DNA of 64,000 nt from Eublepharis macularius (GCF_028583425.1 NC_072796.1:143849464-143913463), one strand, 5' to 3'. Counted from the first letter of the stretch, positions 21,741-33,671 are shown. A program made the numbers and translations. The notes: generated by a model from the letters alone, not told the origin.

Positions 21741-22694
21741 ACTGCCATGGGGAACTCGGTAAGCATTTTTGCATCTATGATATAGAATTGTTTCTTTCTG
21801 ACGTTTGTATCCCACATTATCAACCCTGCAGACTCTCAAAGCAGCTCTTACGCTATAATAGAAAATGTTACAATCTCAATGGAGAAAAAAGCCTCAGTAC
21901 AACCCACCCCAATCACCTCCTGGTCACACACCTGCCTAAATGAAAAAACGTAAGCCATCCTTCTACAAGCCTGCTGGGGCTGAGTTCCCTTTCGTAGGGA
22001 AGTCAAAAGTTCTACAGGGAGATAACGGGGAGGGGGCCCCATTCAGGCAGGTCCACTGTATAAAAAAAACAACAGCCTCCTCTTCCATGGCTGTTAGCAA
22101 AGCCCCGGGAATGTATGCTTGTCCTGACAGATCCTGGTTAAAACCCCAGCTTGCCACTGCATTTTGTAGCATTGTTGTACGGAGAGGAATTTTTTCTGAA
22201 ATTCACTTTTGTAGATACAGCCATCGATTCCTCTTACTCTTTTTTCTCTTTTAAAAGAGAGATTTGTCTTTGATTGCTTTTTGTAGAGAAACCAGTGTAC
22301 CCTTTTCTAACTTCAGCCCTTGCAGCTGTTTTATGTTACACAACACAGAGTGATGCTCTAGCAGGAGGATAGAACACTGCGGGAAAACATCGCTTGTCTC
22401 TGAGCATCTACAGAGTGAAATTCTGAGGAACCTCCCTTCCTGCCCCTCCTAATTTCTCTTTAATCAAAACAGAATGGATTTTAAACTGACTCCAAATTAG
22501 TAAAAAGAGGAAAAGAAATAGATTGTTGAATTTCAGAGACAAACTGGGGAAAGAGAATTTATTTATTTGTTGGTTGGTTGGTTGGTTTATAGTCCACCTT
22601 CCTCAAGGAGACTCCAGGTGGATTATGTAATATAATTCAATACGATCAACGGCTGGGACAGTCAATAAACAAAACAATAGGCTGTAGGGAGGGA
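21741..22694. other. No gene recognised
   Basis: A (TTGG)n stretch lies at 22572-22586, followed by a SINE/LINE-like tail (gtccaccttcctcaaggaga) to about 22690. The rest is unrecognised. Confidence 0.4.
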
Positions 22695-22890
22695 AGGTGG
22701 CATGGAGTAGGCCAATCTCCTCAGATCTTGGGAGCTAAGCAGGGTCAGTACTTGGCTGGGGGGGCCACCAAGGAACACTCTGCAGTGGAAGGCACTGGCA
22801 ACCCACCTCTGCTTCTCACTTGCCTTGAAAGCCCCCTGATGGGGTCACCATAAGTCAGTTGTGACTTGATGGTACTTTACACATACACAC
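22695..22890 (+). mobile_element. 5S-rRNA-derived SINE
   Basis: The 5S-like head (agatcttgggagctaagcag...gtacttggctggg) is diverged and partly deleted. The tail is accataagtcagttgtgact. Same family as 21545-21740. Confidence 0.7.
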
Positions 22891-23389
22891 AATAAAGATT
22901 TGAATATCCTTTACTGCCACCTCTTATCATAGATCCAGAGGAGTTGGCCGTGTTAGTCTGTAGTAGCAAAATAGAAAAGAGTCCAGTAGCACCTTTAAGA
23001 CTAACCAACGTTACTGTAGCATAAGCTTTTGAGAATCACAGTTCTCTTCGTCAGATGTGTGGAGGGTAAGAAGAAACTGGTCAGATATATAGGTGGAGAG
23101 GAGAGGGGGGAGTAGATGCAATCAGTAGCTTCTGATAATGGGATCAGTTACTTCTGATAATGAAATAACCATTCATAGTCTCTATTCAATCCAAGCCTGA
23201 CTGAGTCAAATTTACATAAGAATTCCAATTCAGCAGCTTCCCCTTGGATTGAGTAGAGACTATGAATGGTTATCTCATTATCAGAAGCCAAATGATCCCA
23301 TTATCAGAAGCCAAATGATCCCATTATCAGAAGCTACTGATTGCATCTACTCCCCCCTCCCCTCTCCACCTATATATCTGACCAGTTTC

Positions 23390-26325
23390 ATAGAATCATA
23401 GAGTTGGAAGGGGCCATACAGACCATCTAGTCCAACCCCCTGCCCTGTGCAGGATCAGCCTAAAGCATCTCTGACAAATATTCATCCAGCCTCTTCTTGA
23501 GAACTGCCAGTGAGGGGGAGCTCACCACCTCCCTAGGCAGCTGATTCCACTTTTGAACTACTCTGAACGTGAAAAAGTTTTTCCTAATATCCAGCTGGTA
23601 CCTTTGTGCATGTAATTTAAGCCCATTGCTTCGGGTCCTACCCTCTGCTGCCAACTGGAACAGCTCCTTGCCCTCCTCCAAATGATAGCCTTTCAAATAT
23701 TTAAAGAGAGCAATCATGTCCCCCCTCTTCTCCAAACTAAACATTCCCAAGGCCCTCAGCCTTTCCTCGTGGGGCTCAGTCTCCCGACCCCTGATCATCC
23801 TCGTTGCTCTCCTCTGCACCCTCTCGATTTTGTCCACATCCTTTTTGAAGTGAGGCCTCCAGAACTGCACACAAAACTCCAGGTGTGGCCTGACCAAGGC
23901 AGTATAGAGAGGGGCTATGACTGCCTGCGATTTCAACGCTATGGCCCCTTTGATACAACCCAAGATTGAATTAGCCTTTTTTGCCACCACATCACACTGA
24001 CTGCTCATATTTAGTTTACAGTCCACTCTTACCCCAAGATCCTTTTCACATATACTACTGCCCAGAAGTGTATCCAGAAGTGGCCCAGATGTAATACTGT
24101 GCACTTGTCTTTGTTGAATTGCATCCTATTCACAGCTGCCCACTTCTCCAGAGTATTCAGGTCTTGTTGAATTTTAATTCTATCTTCTTGGGTGTTTGCT
24201 ACTCCTCCCAATTTGGTATCATCATGAAATTTAATGAGCAGCCCTTCCCCTCCTTCATCCAGATCATTGATAAAAATATTGAAAAGTACTGGGCCCAAAA
24301 CCGAGCCCTGCAGCGCCCCACTGGACACCTCCCTCCAATCTGATGAAACGCCGTTGACCACCACACTTTGAGTGCGGTCCTCTAACCATTTCCCTGTCCA
24401 CCGAACTGTCCTATAGTCCAGTCCAGTCTTCCAGTTTGCCCATCAGAATGTCATGGGGGACCTTATCAAAAGCTTTACTGAAATCCAGATAAATCACGTC
24501 AACAGAGTTCCCCAGATCCAGTAAGCTGGTCACTCGATCAAAGAAGGAAACCAGTTTGGTCTGGCAAGATCTGTTAGGAACAAAACCATGCTGACTTCCG
24601 CGGATCACTGAGCGGTTCTTCAGATGCTTACAGATTGAACCCTTTAAAATCTGTTCTAATATCTTCCCAGCAACAGAAGTCAGACTGACCGGCCTGTAGT
24701 TTCCCGGGTCATCCTTCCCTTCCCGGGATAACATTCGCTCTTCTCCAATCTTGTGGCACATCCCCAGTCCTCCAGGAGGCCTTGAAGATGATGGACAGGG
24801 GTTCTGCAAGTTCTCTGGAAAGTTCTTTCAGCACTCTTGGGTGGACCCCATCCGGCCCAGGGGATTTGTATTCATCCAGTGCTGCCAGATGCCTCTCCAC
24901 TACCTCTCTGTCAATGTCAATTAGCCACTCAGGTGTCCTGCCACATTTTCTACTATCTCTAGATGTGCCTGAGTTCTTCAGGGAGAAAACAGAGGCAAAA
25001 AAGTCATTAAGCCTGTCTGCTTTTTCTCTGTCCTGCATCAGAGTTTCTCCATCTACTCCCAACAGAGGTCCAATTGCCTTTTTTACCTTGCGTTTGCTTC
25101 TCACACATCTGTAGAAGTTTTTTGTTGTTGTAGCGAGCCCTCCTGGCCAGACCCAGCTCGTAGTGGGCTTTGGCCTCTCTGATGGCTGATCTGCAGTACC
25201 TAGTAACCCTCATATACTCCTCTTTAGATCCTGAGGAGTTAGCCGTGTTAGTCTGTAGTAGCAAAATCAAAAAGAGTCCAGTAGCACCTTTAAGACTAAC
25301 CAATTTTATTATAGCATAAGCTTTCGAGAATCAAGTTCTCTTCATCAGATGCCTGATCAGGCATCTGATGAAGAGAACTTGATTCTCGAAAGCTTATGCT
25401 ATAATAAAATTGGTTAGTCTTAAAGGTGCTACTGGACTCTTTTTGATTATACTCCTCTTTAGAGGTCTGTCCTTCTCTCCATTTCCTGAACATTTCCTTT
25501 TTCTCCCTTAGCTTATTCTGGAGCTCTCTGTGCATCCACATCGGTTTCTTGGAGCCCTTACCATGTTTCCGTCTTGCTGGGATAGTGAGGGCTTGAGCTT
25601 GCAAAAGCTCGTGTTTGAGAATGGCCCACCCTTCACTCGCTCCTTTCCCTTCCAGCACACTCCCCCACGGAATGACTCTCATCAAGCCTCTGAGTTCATC
25701 GAAGTCGGCCCTACGAAAATCTAAACTACGAGTCTGGCTACGAACTTCCTTGGCTCCCCACAGCAACTGGAATTCAAGGAGGACATGGTCACTTCCCCCT
25801 AAGGTCCCCACCACCTTCATCTCATCTACCAATTCTTCCCTGTTGGTTAATATCAAGTCTAGTATGGCCGAACCCCTTGTAGCTTCCTCCACCTTTTGAA
25901 AAAGGAAGTTATCGGCCAAGCAGGTCAGGAAATTGCGTGATTCATGACACTTTGCTGAGCCTGTCTCCCAGCACACATCAGGGAAGTTGAAGTCACCCAT
26001 AATTACAAGGTTCTGATGTCTGGATACTCTGCCAATCTGTTCAAGGAGGGCAGCATCCATTTCCTCTCCCTGGTCAGGTGGTCTGTAGCAGACTCCAACA
26101 ACAATACCCTTTGTCCTTCCTCCCCTTATTTCTACCCATATGCTTTCCACTGGGCTGTCTGCCCCATTCTCCATAACTTCTTGACAATCAAGCCCTCTCC
26201 TCACACACAATGCCACTCCACCTCCTCTTCTGCACTTCCGGTTTTTCTTGAACAACTCATACCCATCCACTAGCACATTCCAGTCATGGGAATCATCCCA
26301 CCCATTCTCCTTCCCCTTGCGGGAT
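23390..26325 (-). mobile_element. CR1 LINE, nearly full ORF2, nested in foldback A
   Basis: Minus-strand CR1 of 2,936 bp ending in the typical gattctatga tail. The 7-bp CAGTTTC at 23383-23389 and 26326-26332 is its target duplication. ORF2 pieces in order: AP-type endonuclease from 26276 (VVGVCYRPPDQG, IMGDFNFPDVCWE, LGGSDHVLLEFQ), linker (SPGPDGVHPRVLKE), reverse transcriptase (VIYLDFSKAFDKVPHDI; GSVLGPVLFNIFINDL; FHDDTKLGG where FADD is usual) and the C-terminal [15 protein letters not shown] block ([26 protein letters not shown]). Frame breaks near 25100, 24720 and 24400 and a nested foldback disable it. It lies in intron 3 of speriolin copy 2. Confidence 0.9.
25229..25447. mobile_element. 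Foldback element B, inserted in the CR1 ORF2
   Basis: A 219-bp element: a unique head (tcctgaggagttagccgtgt), then two arms of about 90 bp that are almost perfect inverses around gcctgatcaggc at about 25350. It is flanked by a perfect 16-bp duplication tatactcctctttaga (25213-25228 and 25448-25463). Removing it rejoins the CR1 coding text at KEEY/MRVTRY. Confidence 0.9.
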
Positions 26326-26449
26326 CAGTTTCTTCTTACCCGCCACGCATCTGACGAAGAGAACTGTGATTCTCGAAACCTTATGCTACAGTAAAGTTGG
26401 TTAGTCTTAAAGGTGCTACTGGACTCTTTTCGATTTTGCCACCTCTGAT

Positions 26450-27012
26450 GTCAACAAATTCATTTACATGTGGATCGAAGCCCCCCCCCCCCCACACACA
26501 GTATTGGAGCGAAGGAGCCTTTTGAGGCTCCCAATGGCTTGTTTTTGTGTGTGTTGTGCAAAAAATACCCTTTTTTTTGCACAGCCTGCCTCCATAATTG
26601 TAAAAGGTGTGTAGCACACAGCTGCCGTTATCAGGACTAGAGGTTTGACATCTTTCTACTCCCAGGCTGATTGCTGGTTGCAGCAGGCAGCAGCGGGTGG
26701 TCTGTTCGAATGACTCCTCTCCGCTGATGTTTCTTGACAGTGCTTCCAGCTGTCTCTTCCATGTTGGGAAAGTCTGTCCTTTCAGGATAATTGATACTTG
26801 TACATTGATTTCAATGGGCTTAGACTGGAGTAACTCTGCTTAGGATTGCATGGGTAGTCTGTGGCAGTTACCAGTCTTTCCTATTTGTTTAACTCTTTCA
26901 AGCCTCAGCTTGCCCTGGGACTCTATCCTTTAGTAAGCAGCTTTGCTTTTCCAGGGGGAATATTTTTCAGTAGAATTATAGCCTGCCCATAACCTGTTAG
27001 GAGGGTTATATG
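26450..27012. other. No gene recognised
   Basis: Homopolymer C run at about 26480. I see nothing else. Confidence 0.4.
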
Positions 27013-27228
27013 CAGGGCTTTTTTTCAGCTGGAACGCGGTGGAATGGAGTTCCGGCATCTCTTGAAAATGGTCACATGGCTGGTGGCCCCACCCCCTGAT
27101 CTCCAGACAGAGGGGAGTTGAGATTGCCCTCCGCGCTGCTGAGGGGTGGGGCCACCAGCCATGTGTCCATTTTCTCTGAGGGCAACCCACTGAGTTCCAC
27201 CACCTCTTTTCCCAGAAAAAAAGCCCTG
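27013..27228. mobile_element. hAT MITE (CAGGGCTTTTTTT ends), intact
   Basis: A 216-bp element with perfect terminal inverted repeats cagggcttttttt / aaaaaaagccctg, flanked by the 8-bp duplication GTTATATG (27005-27012 and 27229-27236). The interior is also partly palindromic (ggtggccccacc / ggtggggccacc). Non-coding. Confidence 0.9.
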
Positions 27229-27494
27229 GTTATATGGAAGAGGAAGGGGAGGAGACTGCTTTATAATAAAGTCTATATGAGGCTTGTTAAGACAGGAAAT
27301 GACGTTCTTTATTACTAAAGATATCCGTGCTTTGATAGGAAAGGTAAAATAGGCGTTCTAGCTGTTTAACCAGGTGACGGAGACAAACTCAGAAAACATA
27401 CAGTAGCGTCTTGGAAGGTTGGAGAGAGAGAGAAGAAAAGGAGAAAGTGGAGGGAACTGGAAGGAAGGCGACCCCTAAGAAGGGCAGTCTGAGA

Positions 27495-27691
27495 GCCAAG
27501 CTACAAGTGACGAATGATACTTGAACCACAAGTGACCAGACTCACATGTATTCCTCCCTGTTCACTTGCCCTCCACTTGCCCTCCAGTCGATCATGAGTG
27601 GAGTGCAAGTGGAGGGCAAGTGAACACGGAGGAATATACGTGAGTCTGGTCACTTGCCGTTCAAGTGTCATTTGTCACTTGTAGCTTGGCC
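27495..27691. mobile_element. Palindromic MITE (GCCAAGCTACAAGTGAC family)
   Basis: A 197-bp foldback: gccaagctacaagtgacgaa at the left, tttgtcacttgtagcttggc at the right, with arms continuing to the centre near 27590. CTGAGA flanks both sides (27489-27494 and 27692-27697). Confidence 0.75.
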
Positions 27692-27697
27692 CTGAGA

Positions 27698-29021
27698 ACA
27701 AAGAGACAGCAGCAGAACAGACAAGGGCAAGCAGGCAGAACGACCTGAGCTGTCTACTACGTTACAGCATTTGTGCAAAGAAAGATTGCACCGCCCTTCA
27801 CACTCAGCCCCTGTAAACATTATCCTCCTTATTTCACTGTTATTATTTCCACTACAGTTCGAGTGTTTCTCCTTCCCTCACTCTGCTCAGGATGGGACCC
27901 TGTGCTTGAGGAACTGCTCCTCAAGTCGCAGGCAGAAGTAGGCCTGCAAACACGAGCGCTGCAGCGGAATCATGTTCTTTTCTCAAAGCTATCAAAGAAT
28001 CGCCTTGAGAGCCAAAGTTACAACTTGTATGAAAAAATGACTCCACGAGCTTGTTGGACCCCAGTCAGTTCTCACTAATGGGGTCTCAGAGATCATAAAA
28101 ACTGCTGGGCGTCATCTGCACCGAGAGAGACCTTGACACACAAGTTATGGACTGGCCCTCTTATCTTGACGAGAGGTGGAGATTCATAGTCACACTGTCC
28201 TGGACTCAGCGTTTCAGCGCTAGCTAATCTTACTAGGCGCATCTTCACACTGGAAACCTAATTGGGCCAGAAACTTTGGAATAAACACCACTGTTCTCAC
28301 CACCATCCTTATCATACCAAACTGGAGAGCTGTAACCCTAGTGCGTGTAAAAACTGGACAACATGATTAAAGATACAAGATGCAGACCTGAAATTCAGCA
28401 GCATTCTGACTGAATCCTTAGTGTTTCATGAATCTTGGCATTGTATTGATTTATAACTGTTTGCATAAGGTTCAATTTCATTTCTGCCTCTCTTATTCTC
28501 TCTTTTTACTTTTGTTTCCCCCCTCTGTTTCATCCTTCCCTTTTCCAAAATATCCTTCAGTTCATCTCTCACTATTACCTGTTTCTGGATAGCGTATAGG
28601 ATGTCTTGATGGAAGGAGGAGGTGTTTGCTATTAACTGTTTTACATTATCCCAAAATGGTAATACATTTTATATTTTAAAAAATAAAAGAGCAGCTCTTG
28701 TAACTCAGTTCTCCTGAAAGGGATGACCAATGCGCTAATGTTTATGCTGAGACAAGCTGTCGGTCCTTGAGTTCACAACAGTCTCCTCTGACTGGTTTGG
28801 CTCTCCAGCACATCAAGCAGAGATCTTTCCAGTATCTACTAATGGAAACCCTTTATCTGGACTGGAGATACCAGGAATTAACCTTTAGACTGCCGGCATA
28901 GGAATCAAGTGCTCCATCAGTGACCCACAGTCCTGCCCCAGTGCCGCACATTGTGTTACGCACACTCCCACCTCATCTGCCCCGTTCCCTTCCTTCTGTG
29001 CAACCCCCACATCCTCCTTAC
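27698..29021. other. Intron 3 of copy 2, proximal part; no gene recognised
   Basis: No open frame with a domain. About 28790-28870 resembles a dispersed repeat near 2260-2330. The donor GTAAGG of exon 3 lies at the right edge. Confidence 0.5.
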
Positions 29022-32000
29022 CTTTTGATGGTTTGGTGTGGCTTATGCTCATGGACATGGCATGCCGATCAGCCCCGCGACGTTCCTTTCGGGTTCTTTC
29101 TGGAGCTGTTTGTGGCAATTCTTTCACTTGAGCCCGTGACCGAGGTGGCATGAGCACAAAAGGAGAGACGGATGTAAAGTATGGTGCACCCTCTCGAGTA
29201 GGCTGCAGTTTCAGAGGGGGGTAATCAGGAGTCCTGGGTCCTGGGGGGGGCAGTTGCAGAGGAGGCGGCCTAGTCCTCCTTCCTGGCGCTGCCAGTGCCT
29301 GCAGGGAGGTGGGGGAGAAACGAAACAACTCCGGAGAGGTGTTTGGAAAGGAACTGCTCTCAACGCTGTCAGAGGGGTACGTGGATGTTAAAACATCCTG
29401 TGGGGAGAAAGAGAATGTTTGCCCCAAACCAACATTGGTGCCAGCAGGGCTGGGAAAACTGAAGGTTTGCCCCCCAGACATTTGAGGGCATGCAGGGCTG
29501 AAGACTGAGCCAGCTTGTGACAGTTGCTGGGTGCTAGGAAAAGACCAGGTGGAAGAAAAATCTTGTGGGACAACATCTGACAGGGTGCCAAGCCCAATGC
29601 TCCCAGCGGGATAGGTGGTGTCACACACAACAGTCGGGGCACAGGGTAAAGGAGTTGAAGCAGCCTGTGGGGAAGCCATATATGCCTGATCCAGACTGCC
29701 TATAGGCCTGGGGAAAGAGTATGCCTGTCCCAGAGCACTTAGACCATAGCTGTGTGAAATACCCTGTGAAGGGAGTTTTGAAAGGGCATCACTTTGAAGG
29801 TTCTCAGAGTGTAAGTATCTCAGAGAAGGTGGAGGGAAAGGAAAATGGGCATATTCTTCCAGTGGCACACCAGAGAAAAGATAAGGGCTATCAGCAATGA
29901 AGGTAGTGCTGGCTAAGTCAGATGGTAAATCTTGTGGCGAGACAGAGTATGTCTGCCCCGTACCAGTGCTTGCAGGGCTAAAGACAGAGGTGGCTTGTGA
30001 CAGTTGCTGGGTACTGGGGAAAGACCAAGTTGACTCCTCTGGGGAGACAGAGAATGTCTGCGCCAAAGCCCTCCGAGTGCGTGCTGGACTGAAGACAGAG
30101 GTGGCTTGTGACAGTTGCTGGGTACTGGGGAAATACCAGGTTGACTCCTCTGGGGAGACAGAGAATGTCCTACCCCTCGGAGTGTGTGCTGCACTGAAAA
30201 CAGAGGGGGCTTGTGACAGTTGCTGGGTGCTGGGGAAATACCAAGTTGACTCCTCTGGGGAGACAGGGAATGTCTGCGCCAAAGCCCTTGGAATGCGTGC
30301 TGGACTGAAGACAGAGGGGGCTTGTGACAGTTGCTGGGTACTGGGGAAAGACCAAGTTGACTCCTCTGGGGAGACAGAGAATGTCCTACCCCTTGGAGTG
30401 CGTGCCGGACTGAAGACAGAGGTGGCTTGCGACAGTTGCTGGGTGCTGGGGAAAGACCAAGATGACTCCTCTGGGGAGACAGAGAATGTCTGCGCCAAAG
30501 CCCTCGGAGTGCATGCCGGACTGAAGACAGAGGTGGCTTGTGACAATTGCTGGGTACTGGGGAAAGACCAAGTTGACTCCTGTGGGGAGATAGAGAATGT
30601 CTGCGCCAAAGCCCTTGGAATGCGTGCCGGACTGAAGACCGAGGTGGCTTGTGACAGTTGCTGGGTGCTGGGGAAAGACCATGTTGACTCATCTGGGGAG
30701 ACAGAGAATGTCTGCTCCAAAGCCCTCGGAGTGCGTGGCGGACTGAAGACAGAGGTGGCTTGCGACAATTGCTGGGTGCTGGGGACAGACCAAGTTGACT
30801 CCTGTGGGGAAACAGAGAATGTCCTACCCCTTGGAGTGCGTGCCGGACTAAAGACAGAGGTGGCTTGTGACAGATGCTGGGTGCTGGGGAAAGACCAAGT
30901 TGACTCCTCTGGGGAGACAGAGAATGTCACAGCCCTTGGAGTGCGTGCCGGACTGAAGACAGAGGTGGCTTGTGACAGTTGCTGGGTGCTGGGGAAAGAC
31001 CAAGTTGGCTCCTGTGGGGAGACAGAGAATGTCCTACCCCTTGGAGTGCGTGCCGGACTAAAGACAGAGGTGGCTTGTGACAGATGCTGGGTGCTGGGGA
31101 AAGACCAAGTTGACTCCTCTGGGGAGACAGAGAATGTCACAGCCCTTGGAGTGCGTGCCGGACTGAAGACAGAGGTGGCTTGTGACAGTTGCTGGGTGCT
31201 GGGGAAAGACCAAGTTGGCTCCTGTGGGGAGACAGAGAATGTCCTACCCCTTGGAGTGCGTGCCGGACTAAAGACAGAGGTGGCTTGTGACAGATGCTGG
31301 GTGCTGGGGAAAGACCAAGTTGACTCCTGTGGGGAGACAGAGAATGTCTGCGCCAAAGCCCTAGGAGTGCGTGCCGGACTGAAGACAGAGGTGGCTTGTG
31401 ACAATTGCTGGGTACTGGGGAAAGACCAAGTTGACTCCTCTGGGGAGACAGAGAATGTCTGCGCCAAAGCCCTCGGAGTGCGTGCCGGACTGAAGACCGA
31501 GGTGGCTTGTGACAGTTGCTGGGTGCTGGGAAAAGACCATGTTTTCTCCTCTGGGGAGACAGAGAATGTCACAGCCCTTGGAGTGCGTGCCGGACTGAAG
31601 ACAGAGGTGGCTTGTGACAATTGCTGGGTACTGGGGAAAGACCAAGTTGACTCCTCTGGGGAGACAGAGAATGTCTGCGCCAAAGCCCTCGGAGTGCGTG
31701 CCGGACTGAAGACCGAGGTGGCTTGTGACAGTTGCTGGGTGCTGGGAAAAGACCATGTTTTCTCCTCTGGGGAGACAGAGAATGTCACAGCCCTTGGAGT
31801 GCGTGCCGGACTGAAGACAGAGGTGGCTTGTGACAATTGCTGGGTACTGGGGAAAGACCAAGTTGGCTCCTGTGGGGAGACAGAGAATGTCCTACCCCTT
31901 GGAGTGCGTGCCGGACTAAAGACAGAGGTGGCTTGTGACAGTTGCTGGGTGCTGGGGAAAGACCAAGTTGACTTGTCTGGGGAGACACAGAATGTCTGCG

Positions 32001-33671
32001 CCAAAGCTCTCGGAGTGCGTGCCGGACTGAAGACCGAGGTGGCTTGTGACAGTTGCTGGGTACTGGGGAAAGACCAAGTTGATTCCTCTGGGGAGACAGA
32101 GAATGTCTGCGCCAAAGCCCTAGGAATGCGTGCCGGACTGAAGACAGAGGTGGCTTGTGACAGTTGCTGGGTACTGGGCAATGACCAAGTTGACTCCTCT
32201 GGGGAGACAGAGAATGTCCTACCCCTCGGAGTGCGTGCTGGACTGAAGACAGAGGTGGCTTGTGACAGTTGCTGGGTGCTGGGGAAAGACCAAGTTGACT
32301 CCTCTGGGGATACAGAGAATGTTTTACCCCTTGGAGAGCGTGCCGGACTGAAGACAGAGGTGGCTTGTGACAGTTGCTGGGTGCTGGGGAATGACCATGT
32401 TGACTCTTCTGGGGAAACAGAGAATGTCTTACCCCTTGGAGTGCGTGCTGGACTGAAGACAGAAGTGGCTTGTGACAGTTGCTGTGTACTGGGGAAAGAC
32501 CAAGTTGACTTCTCTGGAGAGACAGAGAATGTCTTACCCCTCGGAGTGTGTGCCGGACTGAAGACAGAGGTGGCTTGTGACAGTTGCTGGGTGCTGGGGA
32601 AAGACCAAGTTGACTCCTGTGGGGAGACAGAGAATGTACTTCCCCTTGGACTGCGTGCCGGACTAAAGACAGAGGTGGCTTGTGACAGTTGCTGTGTACT
32701 GGGGAAATACCAAGTTGACTCCTCTGGGGAGACAGAGAATGTCTGCGCCATAGCCCTTGGAATGCGTGCTGGACTGAAGACAGAGGTGGCTTGTGACAGT
32801 TGCTGGGTGCTGGGGAAAGACCAAGCTGACCCCGCTGGGGAGACAGAAAATGTCCTATCCCTTGGAGTGCGTGCCGGACTGAAGACAGAGGTGGCTTGTG
32901 ACAGTTGCTGTGTACTGGGGAAATACCAAGTTGACTCCTCTGGGGAGACAGAGAATGTCTGTGCCATAGCCCTTGGAATGCGTGCTGGACTGAAGACAGA
33001 GGTGGCTTGTGACAGTTGCTGGGTGCTGGGGAAAGACCAAGCTGACCCCGCTGGGGAGACAGAAAATGTCCTATCCCTTGGAGTGCGTGCCGGACTGAAG
33101 ACAGAGGTGGCTTGTGACAGTTGCTGTGTACTGGGGAAATACCAAGTTGACTCCTCTGGGGAGACAGAGAATGTCCTATCCCTTGGAGTGTGTGCTGGAT
33201 TGAAGACAGAGGTGGCTTGTGACAGTTGCTGTGTGCTGGGGAAATACCAAGTTGACTCCTCTGGGGAGACAGAGAATGTCTGGGTCAAAGCCCTTGGAAT
33301 GCGTGCCGGACTGAAGACAGAGGTGGCTTGTGACAGTTGCTGGGTGCTGGGGAATGACCAAGCTGACCCCGCTGGGGAGATGGAGTATGTTGTACCCCTC
33401 GAAGTGCGTGCCGGACTAAAAACAGAGGTGGCTTGTGACAATCGCTGGGTGCTGGGCAAAGACCAGCTGCATGGAAAGTCCCGAGGGAAGACACTTGAAA
33501 TGGTGCCCTTTGAGATGGTTCCAGGGCCGAATGCAGAGCAGGTCAGGCCTCGTTGTGAATGACGTGTTTGGATGGGCGTGGAGCATTTGAAGGCATCTTC
33601 TTGACCAGCAAATCCAGAACGTGGAATTCCATCTGTGATGCTGAAATCCTGATCCGGATGAAAACCAGCAA
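29022..33671 (-). CDS. SPATC1: Speriolin copy 2, giant repeat exon (exon 3)
   Basis: A single 4,650-bp exon with 1,549 full codons and no stop. The acceptor is CTTGCAG before 33671 and the donor is CAAAAG/GTAAGG at 29022. Phase 1 at both ends fits exon 2 of copy 1 and exon 4 of this copy. Order: a unique head (VAGFHPDQDF, then FKCSTPIQTRHSQ), 33 consecutive 35/37-residue units with core FPSTQQLSQATSVFSPARTP, then a unique Ser/Pro-rich part with one further isolated unit (SFPSTQQLSQAGSVFSPA), a Pro-rich stretch (PPPLQLPPPGPRTPDYPP) and KPSKG at the end. The array looks disordered and carries many S-P, T-P, SQ and TQ motifs; I see no catalytic motif or membrane segment. The exon 1-2 partners are not visible upstream. 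With exons 4 and 5 the readable product exceeds 1,700 residues, against about 590 for human speriolin. Confidence 0.85.
29925..33465 (-). repeat. Coding tandem array, 33 units of 105/111 bp (copy 2)
   Basis: Thirty-three units counted by hand in the protein: 13 of the 37-residue class (contain RAL/RAM-AQTF or similar) and the rest 35 residues (RGRTF, RAVTF, RDRTF, RGKTF). All are multiples of three. Higher-order periods are visible: 210 bp (30824, 31034, 31244 blocks) and 216 bp (31402/31618; 32684/32900). Confidence 0.95.

Larger units (their letters stand above)
22928..26436. mobile_element. Foldback element A, split by a CR1 insertion
   Basis: The left piece is 22928-23389 and the right piece 26333-26436. 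Joined across the CR1, the right piece (ttcttacccgccacgcatct...ctactggactctttt) is the inverted partner of the left piece start (ctactac-side head, then gagtccagtagcac...agatgtgtggagggtaagaa). Arms are long, roughly 200 bp or more. Outer flanks match: tgccacctctTat at 22915-22927 and tgccacctctGat at 26437-26449, a 10-13-bp target duplication. Same family as 12690, 25229 and 49423. Confidence 0.8.

Noticed and set aside
33457..33459. TTG start for the repeat protein
   Set aside because: The frame is open upstream to a good splice acceptor at 33671 with the correct phase, so this Leu codon is internal.
29897..33562. 1,221-codon plus-strand open frame rich in CWVLGKDQVDSSGETENV
   Set aside because: It is antisense to a spliced, conserved speriolin exon and arises because 105/111-bp units keep any stop-free frame open. 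No splice context or family match supports it.
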